Source of the DNA: Siphonodentalium dalli
Taxonomy: Eukaryota; Mollusca; Scaphopoda; Gadilida; Siphonodentaliidae
Assembly (NCBI GenBank): GCA_032622095.1
Contig: CP136066.1
Span: 91,967,319-92,031,318, forward strand
DNA length: 64,000 nucleotides
Reading direction: 5' to 3'
How positions within the stretch are numbered: position 1 is the first letter of the stretch; every line of letters starts with the position of its first letter. This document shows, one piece after another, positions 13,101 through 28,100 of this stretch. The translations under genes were made by a program, and so were the position numbers. The notes beneath the pieces are model-generated. The model saw only the letters and a list, made by a program, of their open reading frames with translations. It had not been told where the DNA came from and made no database searches.

Positions 13101-16100
13101 GTTTCTGATAGTACCCCAAAACCCCAAAACATTAGTTCTATTTGTACTTTCGAGTACAAAGCTGATTTTTTTATTAATAGTGCCATAATAATCACTGTTC
13201 GATGATACACAATTTCTGAAACGAAATTTCCTGGCGTTTTCATTTCAGAAGGGGTTTCCGAATGTACCCCAAGAAAACAAAAAAATAACTTTTATTTTCA
13301 CATACTGTCAAATACAAAGCACAATTTTAAGGTGAACCTGGACAAATTTATATAAATATACAAATCTACTAACCACAAACGTTACCTACATGTAACTGCT
13401 GAATATGACAAAACAGCCCAAATTTCCGCGCGTTTCAGGGAGGAAAATTCGTTATTTTTTATTATAAAAAAATGTAGAAAAACATGTAAGAAAACGAAAA
13501 TTGAAATTTTAGTCCGGGAATCAGGTCGATCAAACGTGCACACCCCCAGGATTAAACTTCATTCATTTTTCGTAAGGATGTCTACTCAAACTATTTAGAC
13601 GTTAAAGGGTGACAGTGTATGTTCCGGGCAATATAGCGGCGATTTCCGGGAGTTTACACCACTCACTACATACATTTTCAGCAAAAACCTATTGTTCTTG
13701 ATTCCATGCCATATGCCTGTCATTTTCTGCATAATTTGACTGAAAAAAAGAGTCCAAAATGGCAACCGAAAGTAACAAAAAGAGAATTTCACAGTAACGT
13801 TCACCGTAGGCGCCAGTTGCGCCACCATACATGATGTCCAATCCTAATACGATAACAGTACGTCAAAACCCGAGTTTTCAAAAATGACGACGAAAACGGC
13901 AATCGGAAGTCAACAGTTGAAGTGCTTTTCTAATTTTTAACTTTTTAAACTAAATCTTCAAATATCGAATAAATATAAAGCCAATAAGTAGTGGTATATA
14001 TGCCATCATACAAGTTTCCAAAGCCACCAACTAGTTTCAGAATACATCAAATGAGTGTCCCAAACCACCTAACGAGTGTACCAAACAATATACTGAGCCA
14101 CCTACATAGTATCCAAAACCAATCTATGAGTATCCCAAGCCATACGTCTGGTGCCCCAAATTCAATTATTGTACCGAGTAAAGCATGATAAATAATCCAC
14201 CCAATGAGTTCCCCAAACCACCAAGTAGTGCCCAAAACCATATGCAACTGGTTCCCAATCCACATATATGGTTCCCCGAGCCGTGCACCTGATGTCCATG
14301 CCGACATAATGAGTATCACATACCATCTACATTACCACAAGTATTGTCGTAGCCCTGCAACGATTGTTCCAAACCACAGCGCATGGTAGTGCCCCAAACA
14401 ATTCAACGGACGTTCCAAGCTACACATGTTTTGTCCCAAACTACCAAAATGAGTGTCCCTAACCACCCAACGTGTGATCCAAATCATACAATGAGTCGGC
14501 CAACCCATCCAATGAATTCCCCAAACCATCAAATATTTGAGTGTCCCAAACAATCCAAAGAGTGTACCATATGCACCAAAACGTTTGTCCCATCCGAAGA
14601 GAGTTCTATGTCATACAACGGGTGTCCCAAACCACCAACTGTCGTCTCAATCCATTCAATGGCCCAATCAGTGAACCAGTCGACAAATAAGTGTCTCATT
14701 CCACAATTCGTGTGTCCCATATGCACATCTAGTGTCCAAAACCACCCATTTGGTCTCAAACTTTCCAACGGGTGGCACAAACAATTAAGTAGTGCCCCGT
14801 ACGATATGCACCTGATTCCCGACCAGCACAGATAGTCCTCCAAACCATGCATCTGGTACCCTAACCCACACAATGGGTATCACAGGCCATCCAAGGAGTG
14901 TCTCAATTCACATGATCAGTGTCGCAACCCTACAACTTTTGTTCCAAATCACAGTGCATGGTACTAGTAGTGCCCCAAACAATGGAACTGGTGCTCCTAA
15001 CCAAATAGGTTCAAACCACCAAAAGTCGTCTCAATTTATAAAATGGCCCAATCATTGAATAAATCGACAAATTTATGTCACATTCAACCACACGTGTGCC
15101 CCATATCCAAGTCGAGTGTCCAAACCAATTCATCTGTTGTCTCCAACCATGCAATGGGTGTCACAAACCACCCAGCAAGTGACCCAAACCATACAACTAG
15201 TATCACAAACCAGCCATTGAGTTCCCAATCATTCCAAATGGTGTCATAAACCATCTACTAACTTGCATCTCAATACATTTAAACAAATGTACAAAACCCT
15301 CCTCCGAGTATTCAACCCTTTCAAGACGGGTGATGTGCTGACACAGCATTAATGATCCTTTGCCATGCATTCTCCCATATATGCGAGTCTCCCATAGGGA
15401 GTCTTGCATATGTTATGAGAATCCTGTGCCTCACATGGCCAAAGTAAGTAATGTTAGGCCAATTAATTTTCTTATATATGCGATGCACCCAATGGCAAAG
15501 GATTTTCGCAAAATGTCAAGAAGCTACGGTCAAGGATTAAGACCATCAAATGAGTGTTGCAAACCACCCAATGGGTTTAAAATTCAAACCAAGAGACACT
15601 CGCTGGGTTGTTCGAGATTTCCGATGGATGATTTTGTATAATAGTTGTGACAATCATTCGATGGTGTGGGACATTCTGCATGGGGTGGTTTTAGACACCA
15701 GGCGGATTTGTTTTAGACATTCTTGGTCGGGGTGGTTTGAGGCAATTGTCATGTTGCATATATGGTGTCAATCGTTGGATGGTTTGGATTACTCATTACG
15801 GCGTGTTTTGGGAACCATTTGGATGGTTTGCGACACTAGTTGGGTCGATTGGGATGCGTATTGGGTGGTTCTGGACACTGGTTGGCAATTGGTGGTGCCC
15901 GTTCTATGGACTGTGTTGGTTTGGTATACTATATTAATTAAGATGGTGGTTTGAGACCCCAGATGCGTGGACTTAAGCTCCTTAGATGACACTCGTTAAG
16001 TGGTTTTGGAAACTCATTGGATATGTTTGGATACAAGTTTGGTGGCTTTTGACACTCATTTCATTAATCCTCGTGATTATAATATGGCTCATTACCATCA

Positions 16101-19100
16101 GATATCGATTTAGCATGGTATATTTTTTTTTAACAAAAAATGGAAATTATCTGGGAAAATGTAGCAAAATTTGCACAATTTTACCACTTCCGGACACCAT
16201 TTTGTCCGCTATTTTGGATTTTGTAATGACAACAATAATAATTTATTGATAATTTCACAAGGAACGAAATATCAAACAATAAAGCTATGCACGTAAATTG
16301 GAGTTTTTTCAAAGAACTCCATAAAATTCCCCCAAAGCGGATTTTGAAAATGTTCCCCCGATTCTGTCCGAAAAAAAAAAAAATATTGCATATTATAGAT
16401 TTTCCATTGTTTTATCGGCTATATGAGAATATGAAATGCTAGACGTTACTTCGCCATTGATACTGACCGAGAATAATACAGATCTTAGCTAAAAGGCTTC
16501 TCCAGAAAGTAGTTCTAAGAAAGTATACACGACGAAAGTTTTTCTGTAAAATCGATTAGAAAACTGGTCCGGAAAGTTGCTCGCCCACTTTTGAAAACAC
16601 CCATGACGTTGGATATCAACTCATGAATAACTCTTGAGTTGGCGCCGATAGTTGAATGACACTACTTCAATGCGAATGTTGTTTAGCCGGGTTCTGACAC
16701 CAGCAATCAATTCTGCCCGTGTTTATACTTGACATAAATCTGTCATCGGCCTCGCTTCAAATGTCTATATAGTTCTGCAGCTTTCGAAAAAAATTCCCAA
16801 CGCGGTCATACTTGACATTGATTCGCGCGAACTTGTCTTTCCCCATTCTGCAGGATTGTGCCCATGATAGGGCCACATCATTTATCCGATGGGGTGTGTC
16901 CGGTGTTTAGGTATCCTGTTATATAGCAACAACATACTTTCAAATAAATCGAATCATAAATGGGAATGTCCCACCTGAAAGTGTTCATGGAATACAGGCT
17001 TCGCATAATACATGATTGTACAGCTTAATAAATACCTAACAAAGTCACGTTTAATTAAAAAGAATATTGCACTGTTTTATCGCTTATATGAGAATATGAA
17101 ATGCTAGGTGTTACTACACCATTGACTCTGACCAAGTTTTTTTTTTACCATTTGGTCTGTGAACAATGATGATAGTGGAGATAGTATTAAGAAAAAATAT
17201 TATCTGTGCGTACGACAGTGCAAATAAAACAATTTTTCGGGTTTTCGTTGGGTACTTAATTCGAACCCACCATCTCATTAACACATATCCCCAGCAAAAA
17301 AATTACCCACCCCAATAATACTTACCCCTATATAATTAAGTATTATTGGGGTAGGATCAATTGTTTCAGGTGATCTGTGCTTCTTAAATGAAAACGCACG
17401 GAATTTCGTTTCTTAAACGAGGTTATTATGACTAGCGATAGCAGGATAACTATTGAGGAAATTAATTTTCTAGTTTTTTGGGGGCACTTTAAAAAAACCC
17501 ATTCAGAAATGAAAACGCCAAGGAATTTTGATTCAGAAATTGTGTATTATTAATCAGTGATGACTAGAGCACTATTAATATGAAAATCAACTCTGTACTC
17601 GAAAGTGCAAATAGAAGTCATTTTTGGGGTTTTTGGGGATACTTTAAAAACCACCTTTCTGAAATGAAAACGCCAGGAAATTTTGTTTCAGAAATTGTGT
17701 ATTGTTGATCAGTAATTGCTGGAGCACAATTAATTCTAAAATCAGCTTTGTACTCAAAAGTGCAAATATAATTCATTTTTGGGATTTTGTGGGGTCTCTG
17801 GCTCCTAAACGCCAGGAATTCGGAACTTAAGAAATACGATTTCTTTGAACGTGCCTGGGGTGTAACAAATCTGGGGTATCAAACCTTTCGTACGCGATTG
17901 TGCAAATAGACCCATCAGGCTCCCTGATTATAACGATGTACCCATGTCCAAGTGTGTCAAATCTGTATTACTTTATTAAATAATGTAGACAAGTTACCTC
18001 AATTCCATGGCGTTGGTGATACATTGATTGAACTACATGTCTTTAAATGTCTTACTGTCACTTCTTATGTAGTGATCGCCATGACACAGCTAGATAGAAA
18101 CTCAATGCAACATATCCCAAACCCTCCATGAGACCGAGAGTGACTTGCCTGTCATGATTTCCTTAAAAAAGATGCACGTTCCAACTGATGTTTAAGAAGA
18201 TTAACATTTTATATAGTATCTAGTGAATTTTGCAGTTTTTGTAATGAGACACCGAATTACACACTGGTAAACAATGTCAATCACTAACTGATTCGATTCG
18301 AGATTCGATTCGATGTCGATATCAGGAAGGAGATTCGAAATCGAGATTCGATTCGATGCAAGATCCCCGATTCGCAGACCCCTACTGTATATGCTAATAT
18401 GTACATGGTGATCCACAACATGGTTATTTGCAATGACACAAAAACATATATCCACCAGGCTCGTTTGTCTTTGAATTTCTTGAATCTCAGTTTTGCATTC
18501 ATATATGTCCAAATATATATGTCGTTCGGTTATCTTTATCACATGCTGATGACACCTGTTATTGCAAAACACATCTTACTTACATCTTACATCCACATCC
18601 AAAGCATAATTTTGTACACTTGTTTTTAATATGACTATTGTAGATAACGTTCATAGGCGAGTCAGGGTTGGTGCAGTTTGGCACAGACAACTACCGGGCA
18701 GACTATAAATTTCAGATTTGCTCCACAAAGGTCCAGAGCAATGACGTCATGTCTACTGTTGCCGAATGGAGCTTAGGGACGGGACTCATATTGCACGATG
18801 ACAATCATTTTGAAAAAAAGTCCAGTGACTTCAAGTGGCCTACTCTCAGGGTGGCGACCACTATGGTAAGATGTGTTCCATTGTGCTTAACTTAGGGAGT
18901 ACATCGTTCACACTTCTATGCTTATTGGAAGACAAGTTTACCATTAGTAGAGAAACTGGTTGCTAGTAGCATAAAGGAAATTGGTGCTTAGAAAAAGCAA
19001 GGGAGGAAAATGCAAGGTGATCAGATATACACATTTAATAAATCGACAGTTTACATATATATGTCAGTGTTATGTGCGTATTTACGTCAATGTGTTTGGT

Positions 19101-22100
19101 GTTTGCAGGTGACAAATAACGAAAAACCGAGAGGGGATTTATTTTAGTTGGCTCATTTATATAATAACAGCAAACAAGAACATTGGAAATTAAATACTCC
19201 ATACATAACAGCTACCACTGTAATAATCATCTGGAAACAACGTGGGCGCAATTGTGGAGATGTTATGGTGAGTGATCTCACGCATCAGAACGAACAAACA
19301 AACGAAATATGTACACAAATTACATTACAACCAAACAGGGTTGGGGTAATCGTAATCAGTAATCGTAATCAAAGTAATCGATTACAAAATTTGGAGTAAT
19401 CGTCTGTAATCAGTAATCATGACATTTATTGATTACAAGTAATCGTAATCGATTATTTTCAAATGTACATGTAATCATGCTTACACTTTGATTACGTTTT
19501 GATTACTTTTACTAAATATCCATATCGATGGCTATTGGATACTCATAGTCTCATACTGTGGTACTGTGGAGTGTGCAAACATACAAACAACATATTAGAA
19601 AGTTAGTACAATTCTGTCATGTGTTATGTTAGTGGTACAGTGTGTATGTACATTCTGGCAGTGGACACAGATAACAACACACAATTGTTGAATACAGCAG
19701 GAATGGCAATAAATTTGTGATACAGACAATGAAATGTCCAAATATGAATAAATAGGCTAGCCAACTTCAATTAGGATTAATTGCTGCAGACAATGAATGT
19801 AGAGTCACACTGGTACAATATGGTTAATTAACTGAACAAAGCAGGTGTGATGTACATCGGTAGACACAATTACCTGGTTTGTCATTTACTGCACTCATGG
19901 AGTTAAGGCTCATTTAATCCTCATCAGGATTAACAATGGATGATCATCAAATAAATCGTAATGTTATCTTCATTGTGTTGGGTATTGAATCTAACAGAAC
20001 ATGCAAATAATTTATAATTGTTTCTGGTGATATTTTCATAAATATTATGGGTTGGTTTGAATGCATGTAAGAAAATTAAAAATATATTAAAATATATTTA
20101 CATAAATAAATACACATAAAACATAATGTATTCACAATAAGTTGGTGCATAACTTCATGGTGAAACCTTTCCAATACATGTAAATGTAAAAAAGTTTATA
20201 TGTTTATTGATTGCATCTTTCTATTGTTTCAGTCGTTTCTTGTTTCCATGTTATGCAGTGATGTCTTTATTCCATAAAATTTGATATGTTAATTTGAATT
20301 ATTTCATTATTTATTCCTATGCGATCACAATGGTTGGAAACTAACAATTGTAATCAGATGTAATCAACAAGTAATCGATTACATTTACTAAAGTAATTGT
20401 AATCGTAATTGATTACATTGGAAAAATGTAATCAGTAATCGTAATCATGTAAATCAAAAGTAATTGTAATCGTAATCGATTACATTGGCATGTAATAGCC
20501 CCAACCCTGCAACCAAATGGAAAGACTTAGATACATCAATTGATGATGCATAAGACTAAATCTTTGGTCCGAAAACTGTTGGTAACTTATTTGATGTGGC
20601 AGAAATCATCTGCATTTATTATGGTCCACATTCTTAGATACAGTGAGGATGTCTAAAACACTGATTATTCTTGCTTAATTTTTCACTATTATATATGTAT
20701 ATACACAATAACATGTACTTCCAGGAACGCCCATATGTTTTCGTAGACAATACCACCAACGTCACGTCGTATACAGGATTATACATGGACATGTTACATT
20801 TAATGGCGGAGAGTCTAAAATTTCGGTAAGCAAGCATCTATACTCACGCACAAAGCGAAATATATGAACACCACACGAGGTTATTTATTTAGTTAATTGG
20901 GTCTTAATGTCACATTCAACAGCTCTGGTCATACCATGACATAAGAAGATACCTATACTCAGGTTACATCCGGATAGTTTTAGTAAACTAACTAATTATG
21001 CCCAACTGTAGAATCCGTTTGATTAACACAGATATTCCATTCATTAGATTTCCATAGTATCAAGCATAGCCACATTTTTATTGCTCCCATCGTAGTGTAT
21101 AACACTGCGTCGATAGCTACGTGCGAATATTTAGTCATTGCTTGATACTTTGGACACTCCACCCGCTCGCCCACAGCTAGTTCCCTTAAACTCGACGCAT
21201 TGTCTACGTACATAGATACCCCAGCATGAGTGAGGTATGCAATTTTTGCTGCTTCCTCATCGGTACCTTTGTCCAAACTTACGTCGTCCAATGTTCTCTT
21301 CTCGGCATGTCTTATGTCTTGTGTAATGTCTTATTTTGTAATGTGTGTTCCTATTTTGTCTGCATGTTTGTTTCTGTTTGTGTAAGTGCGACTGTTGTAT
21401 GCAAGCGGTGTGGTATGCATGGGTGACATCTATATTCTGACGATAGTATGCCTTAATAAATTATGGACAGTCCTGTTCACTTTTTGACTATACTTACATC
21501 TCTAAGCTATCCCAGCATTTAACGTAGGGAACTGCTCTTTAACTATACAAATAAGCCATCGTGCATACCGGGGAGCACTCTGTTAATTTTATTCCAGAAG
21601 TTCATGGTACACGAAGAGTAAAACAAATATGTTATACCTCTCACAGATAGTAAAATGCATTTATTTTTTTCCTTTTCAATAACTGTTAAGATGCTTTTGG
21701 AAATGAAGACCATAATATGTGACTAGAAGCAGAAAATGTTTCGTTTAGTGCTTGTCTGCAGTAAGCAAATCTTTTATAATAGTTGTTGATTGATTTAGGT
21801 AGACAGATATATTTAGTTGTACAATAAACACAACGTCATGAAGTTAAACTAAAGGTACAAAATTAATGATATTTACAGGGACTGCATGGCCAATACTGGC
21901 CGTCTTCCCGCAGTCCCTTAAACAAATAACAAATCATCCACTACCTGGTGGTAATTGTCAAATAATAAGTATATATATAATATATAATATAATATAAAAT
22001 AATATCCACAGACCAGATTCAATTGTACATGTAGGCATCGAATGTAAACTATAGAGATTGTATGCAAATAAGGACAGAAAGACAGTGAACGTTAATACTA

Positions 22101-25100
22101 GTCATATTATAGTCATGGGGTATGTTCAATGGGTGCCATGATAGTTGCTGGTCACATCGGGCTCATAGGTTTAACATAGTTTCAGCCGCTAGCCATATCA
22201 CGACTACCCGGTGTGGGTCCGGGGTCGAATATGCTGACAGCCCCACTGCAAGGGGAAAGAAGCTTATAATGTGACACTCAGTTTGCCGTGGAATGCTTAC
22301 GGTGAGGTGTGGTGTAAGGTCCTGGCCTATCACGCGATGCATCGACCTGCGTATACGGCTTAGATCATGGTCTCCTTTGGTCTCTTCAATGCGGGTGGTT
22401 GAGTTGATCCGGCTCAATAAATCGGTTAGCCACGCATCTCCGCAGTGTTTCAGATTACATTTCTGCCATCTGTTCTATTTTGTGTCTGGTGTCTAGTTGT
22501 GCGTTCAGTTTTTCAGGTATGTTGTTTCAAAACAAAAATCGTCAAGGTCTCTTATTCCTTTTGACTCTCAGAAACATATGTTGATGCTTGAGTTTTCAAA
22601 GTTCGATACGATGCTTCGAGATAGAGAAGGGGACACCCATATATGTGAGTGGAGGGAGGCTGACCATTTGGAGAGATATCACCTACTGAGTCAATTACCC
22701 GATTGTCAACTTGATGAATTGATTAATATTTATGCTAGATTCATCAGATTTTATAAATATCGCATAAATCATTCAGGAGACGAGATTGTCAGCTACTTCA
22801 CATATTTCCATTATGGAGCGTACATGTAGATACATTAAGTTAATCATATTTGTTGATTATATTTCATGCAGGTTTTATATTTTTGCTGTTCTTAAAGCAG
22901 TATTTCAAACTGATTTGATATTCTGCTTTATATGTGTTTGCACAATGGTCAGTTTCTTAATGGTTTTGACCCGAATCGAGCACTCTCGCTCTGATTTGGG
23001 TGTTTTTATTTGTAATTGTTTGTTTGGTTTTAGTCTAATTCACGGTTACATCTATAGACAGTTGATTCGCTATTAATATTAAGTCAGTCGTGATGCGGCA
23101 TAACAAATTTAACAAACCATATCACGACTATTAATTACTTATGGAACATTTTCAGTTACAACCTCATTGAGTCAGACGGATTTGGCGCTAAGAAACTGGA
23201 TGGTACATGGTCAGGAATGGTCGGTATGGTATTGCGAGGGGTAAGTCATAAGAATAGTGCGGTTATTATCGTCAATCCTCTAGAGAAAACTTCAAAGTAT
23301 GTACAGTGAGAGCTTTCCGATGAATGGCAACAAGCCATATTTCCGACTAAATCCTGGAAATATACCGATAATTGAGATGTGGTTAAGGAGTAGATTATTT
23401 AGGGTATTACTGTATGTGAAACATGTATTATGTCGGTGCTGAAGTCACCTGTTATACATGCTCTGTAATGTTGTATATTCTAAGATGCCAACGAACGTGG
23501 CCATGCCTTTGTTAATATATGCCTTTGATGCAGTATTAGACAGATGCGAACATTGATGTGGATTAGCTAAGATCTGCTAGAATTTTCTATTAGAGTGAAT
23601 CTGAATCATTGATATGTAAGAATGAACTTTCTTTTCCAGCATCGTTACCAGGTAGGTATTACATACTATGGGATGAAAGCTATGTATTTTAAAAGTTGAT
23701 GCCCGTTTATTTGTTAGGTTTCCGTGACAATTTTTACATGGACAAATTATGAATAATTCTCATGACTCACAACATAGTGAATCGAAATAGTGTCGCTTCA
23801 AAATTCAGATTGTGTAGTTAAAAAGTGCACTACTGTACATATTACATTTCTTTAATAAGAAAATGTTGTTTTGTTTAACTAGTTCACAGGCACACAATAA
23901 GCGGTTACATCAGTGCCGCAGTAGTCTTGTAAAAGAGGCATACGTGTTAATGGCCACGGCCACATGCCATCAGAATGCACACTGGCTGTAAAGACAATGG
24001 TTTTTATGGTGGTTTTTAGAAACACCGAGTTTTTATATGTCTTGACATGTATGTATATCTTCTATTGTTTAAAGGAGGCAGATTTAGCCATTGGACCAAT
24101 TACTGTGACTGAAATCAGGGAGAAGGTGATTGATTTCATTAGGCCGTTTTCAGACGAAGGCATTGGGATAATGACAATTACTGACGACCAGGGTACAGTT
24201 GCACAGATGTTCCGGGTCTTCCACCCCCTATCTTGGTTAGCGTGGTGCCTAATAGTGGTCGGTATTGTTTTCATCGGCCTGTCTCTAACTGCAGTTTTGC
24301 ATATAGGAAGGCGAGCAATAAAAGACGAGTGTGCTGTTCATAACAGGTTTGGAGGGGAAAGCTGCTTTTCCGATAACCTGTGGCTGGTGTTCTCCTACTT
24401 TACGGAACAAGGTACTTTAACATAGCGAATACATTATAATATGATTCAGATTACACACCACAAATTGCATCATATATTCTAGTTATATTGGGCGCCCGGC
24501 GGGAGGTAGGCATTCCTAGTGTGGCAGCCGGTTTACCGCGGGTTCAGCCAGTGAGAGGTGGTGTTTGAGTAATGTTGGTACTGCATGTATGGCGGTTGTA
24601 TCACGCGAGGCATTAACTGTCCGGCATGTGAGTAAGGCTTAGCTCATGTTCACTTTGGTGCTACGTTGGCTCAAGATCGGCGGTTAAGTTGACCGGACGC
24701 AATCAATAGGATAATAACGCCTCTTCAACTTAAATTACTGTGCTATGTTGAATTGTCTCCGTGCTCGTGGTTTTATTCTTGTGTGTTACATTTTTCTGTT
24801 CATGTTCTAGCGTGACTTTGAATTTTTACTTTTGCTCAAAGGTCAACTGTTGTGCATACGGTACCTGTTTAGAAATGAGCTTCTAACATAAAAGTCTGTC
24901 CCGTTTGTGGTTCGTAAAGGATAGGATAGGATAGGATATTTTATTTCAATATACACATATTAATACATGATAAATTTGACAAATATTACATTGTATATTC
25001 GAGGGGGTGGCATAGTCAGGCTAGACTGTCTTACTACCGCCCCCTTAAAGATGAAAAGATGTTACGATAGGCGGTCAGGGTTCATTTTACAATGCACGGC

Positions 25101-28100
25101 TAAATAATTATGTATCTCACAATGGTTGCATTTAACTGGATTATATGCATGGAGGATATACGTCTAGATAAATCGATTATTGGTTACTCGATGGTTTGTC
25201 TCTTTCTTGTCAGTGGGATGTTCCTTGAAAGTCGAGTATGAATGTGTTGAGTGAGGTTGTGGATTGCGATACAGCGGAAGTCACCTATTGACGAGCTACC
25301 ACACAGTCGGGACATCTTTGATAGTTGCATTTAATTGTTGCAGCATATTTTTTAATGCAATCGGCATGTAAACGCCGTTTGAATGTGTGCCTGGATTGGT
25401 ATGATGTAAATTCGTTATCTAAGTTGTTCCAGATGGTTGGATAAGAATGGAATGGTAGTTGTTGGGACCAAGATGTTCTTGGTTTAAAAAAAAATAGTGG
25501 GTGCTTTTGCCGGGTGTCTGGTCCGGTTTTGCGTTTCGTAAACATGTCGGTGAATGATTCTATTAAGCGCATATAATACCAATCATGCATGAAAACAGCC
25601 GCTTGTACTTGGTGGATGTCGTATATTTTGAGTATATTTTCTTTTTTTAAAAGAGGTTCTGTGTGGCTTCTATATTTCTTATTACATAAAACTCGTATCG
25701 CGCGTTTTTGAAGCATGAACATTTTTTTGACCGCTGGGACGTGTCCCCAAATTTGAACACCGTAGACAAGATGGCTTTGTATTAGAGCATAATATAATGT
25801 TTTAAGTGCGCTACCAGGAAAGAAGTGTTTAACTTTATTGATGTGGTATATGGCATTCACCATTTTAGAACAAACTGAGGACACATGTTTTTTAAAGGTC
25901 AGGTTTTCATCTATATGGATTCCTAAGAATTTTGTGGAGGATTCGTGCTCAAGATTTCCTATCTTATTTAGTTCCGTATTATTTAAGTAAACCTTTATGA
26001 AGTTCCATTTGTTATCATTGTTCTCTGGATGTATTAGCATATAGTTGCTTTTTTTAGTATTGATCACTAACTTATTGCTACAGCACCAATCAAATATGTT
26101 GCGTAACTCATTATTCACTTAACTTTCTACAAGGATGGCATTTTTTCCAACAGTTACTAGAGTCGTATCGTCCGCGTATGACAAGATATCCATGGTTGTC
26201 GAGTTGGACATATCGTTAACGTAAATTAAGAAAATTATCGGTCCCAGTATTCAACCCTGGGGCACTCCACACGTCACTTCCGTTAATTTAGATTTGGTAC
26301 CATTGAGTTCAACATATTGCCTTCTATTTTGCAGATAGCTCCGAAACCATGAGTATGCTGTGCCCCGTATGCCATAGTGATCCAGTTTATGAAGTAAAAT
26401 ATCGTATCAAATGCTTTTGAGAGGTCGAGGAATAGAGCTAAAGTGGAATCTCTTGTCATGATGTCATTATTTGAGACAACTTGATCGAGGAGGTGTAATA
26501 CAGGGTGGAAGGTTGAATGAGTAGGACGGAAGCCGTATTGGTGTTTATAGAGCATGTTTTGTTCATTTAAGAAGTCTAGTAATCGTTTATGCATTATTTT
26601 TTCGAGAAGTTTCGAGATAGCTGGAAGAATGCTGATAGGTCTGTAGTTGGAGATTTCATGAGTGGTATTATTTTTTGGGATCGGGACTACTTTAGAAATT
26701 TTCATTTTGTTAGGGACTATTCCATGCTCTAAGGACAAGTTAAAAATATGCAATAATGCTGGAGCTATCTCCTCAATTGTTGTCTTGATAAGTTTAATTG
26801 ATATACCATTGAAGTCCCTTGATACTTTTCCAATCATAGAGAAACATGTGAGTATGATCTCCTGTATAGAGGTTGGAATTATTTTGAAATTGATGTCGTC
26901 TGGTTTGCGGATATGAAGAAAATCTGTAAAATGCGAGTCATTTTCATGTTCATTAAGTTGGCTGGTTTCCCGCCCAATTTTTGAGAAAAAGTCATTGAAC
27001 CTTTCCGATATGAGTTTGGAATTTTCAAGTTCTATTCCGTTTTCAGTAAAAGTCTTTGCGTTAATATTTGTGTTTCCATTTATCTTCAATGCACCCTTAA
27101 GTATTTCCCATGTTTTCTTTAAGTTATTTTTATTTACTTCTAGAATATTTGTATAGTATATATTTTTACTCCTTCTGATTAGTTTATTGTATAAGGTACG
27201 ATAACTCAAATATTTATTTACGTTAGTTTCCGTGGGTTTATTCAATTTGCGTAAATATAGCTGGTTCTTAACAATACTTGACTTAATCAATCCAGATGTC
27301 ATCCAAGGTTCGCGTTTTATGAATTTTTGGGGTATATGTCGACTTTTGATGGGGAAAGCTAGTTCATATGCATTCATATAGATATCTAAGAAGATGTCAT
27401 ATGCTTGGTCGACATTTCTACAAGATGTGACGGAGTCAAAGGTACAAGATTTTAAAAGATTTTTGAATCTAATTATGTTATTAGGAGTAAAACTTCTTTG
27501 GTTAGTGATAGTTTCATTATTATTGGGGCTGTTTTGTCTCTTTTGGTTAGATTCTGAATAAAATATGCCGAAGTGATCGGATACATCGCATGTGATTATG
27601 CCAGATTTACATTCGCCTTGTACACCCCCGTGTACGTGGTATCGCCAAAACCGAGGGTATCGCCAAAACCGAGAATATGGTAAAGTCATTTTCACGTATA
27701 TGATATGGGGATATGTTTGTTTCTCATCGTAATACAGACATCGAGCGTCGTATGTGTATGTCCACACGAAGCAGGAGTATTTATCCACTAGTTGTCATTT
27801 AGTTTTCCCAGATCAGACCATTAATTGTGTTTTGGCGAATTTTTTCAATGGTGTTTTTGCTTTTGCTCACTCAAATTTTCTAGAACATCCATTCACTGGT
27901 ATAGTTCCTGGACTCCCACGCTTCCAAAACAAATGCCGGTATATAGTTGAATCTGTCAATGAAGCATACGATTTGACAGAATTTAAAAAATCCCTGTCGT
28001 TCTCAATATCCGCGCGATATGAAGGGACCACTGTCGGTCCAGAAAGATGCGAACGGCACAGATGAAGATGCGCCAAACGCCGAGTTTCTGTGCAGTAAAT

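Larger units (their letters stand above)
12337..18384. mobile_element. 6.05-kb foldback element with hAT-like ends
   Basis: Left end TAGGGACATGTGAATATTCG and the complement of the right end TAGGGGTCTGCGAATCGGGG are related. They are flanked by 8-bp near-identical direct repeats CTTTATAT (12329-12336) and CTGTATAT (18385-18392). Inverted arms are long: about 154-bp repeats at 12830-13290 recur inverted at 17450-17800, and 12620-12810 matches 17785-17945 inverted. The middle holds a degenerate minisatellite in opposite orientations. No transposase frame is visible, so it would be non-autonomous. It fills most of the intron 10634-18643. Confidence 0.8.

Noticed and set aside
14383-14873. ORFs of 150 and 114 residues
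   Set aside because: Readings of the degenerate minisatellite with no domain; open frames follow from the repeat period.
13990-16080. CRISPR array
   Set aside because: Units are degenerate, without constant repeats or unique spacers, and the DNA is eukaryotic.
23964-24074. N-terminal extension of the M1 exon from the ATG at 23964
   Set aside because: This is intron read in frame; the acceptor at 24071-24074 and the phase of the previous exon fix the border at 24075.
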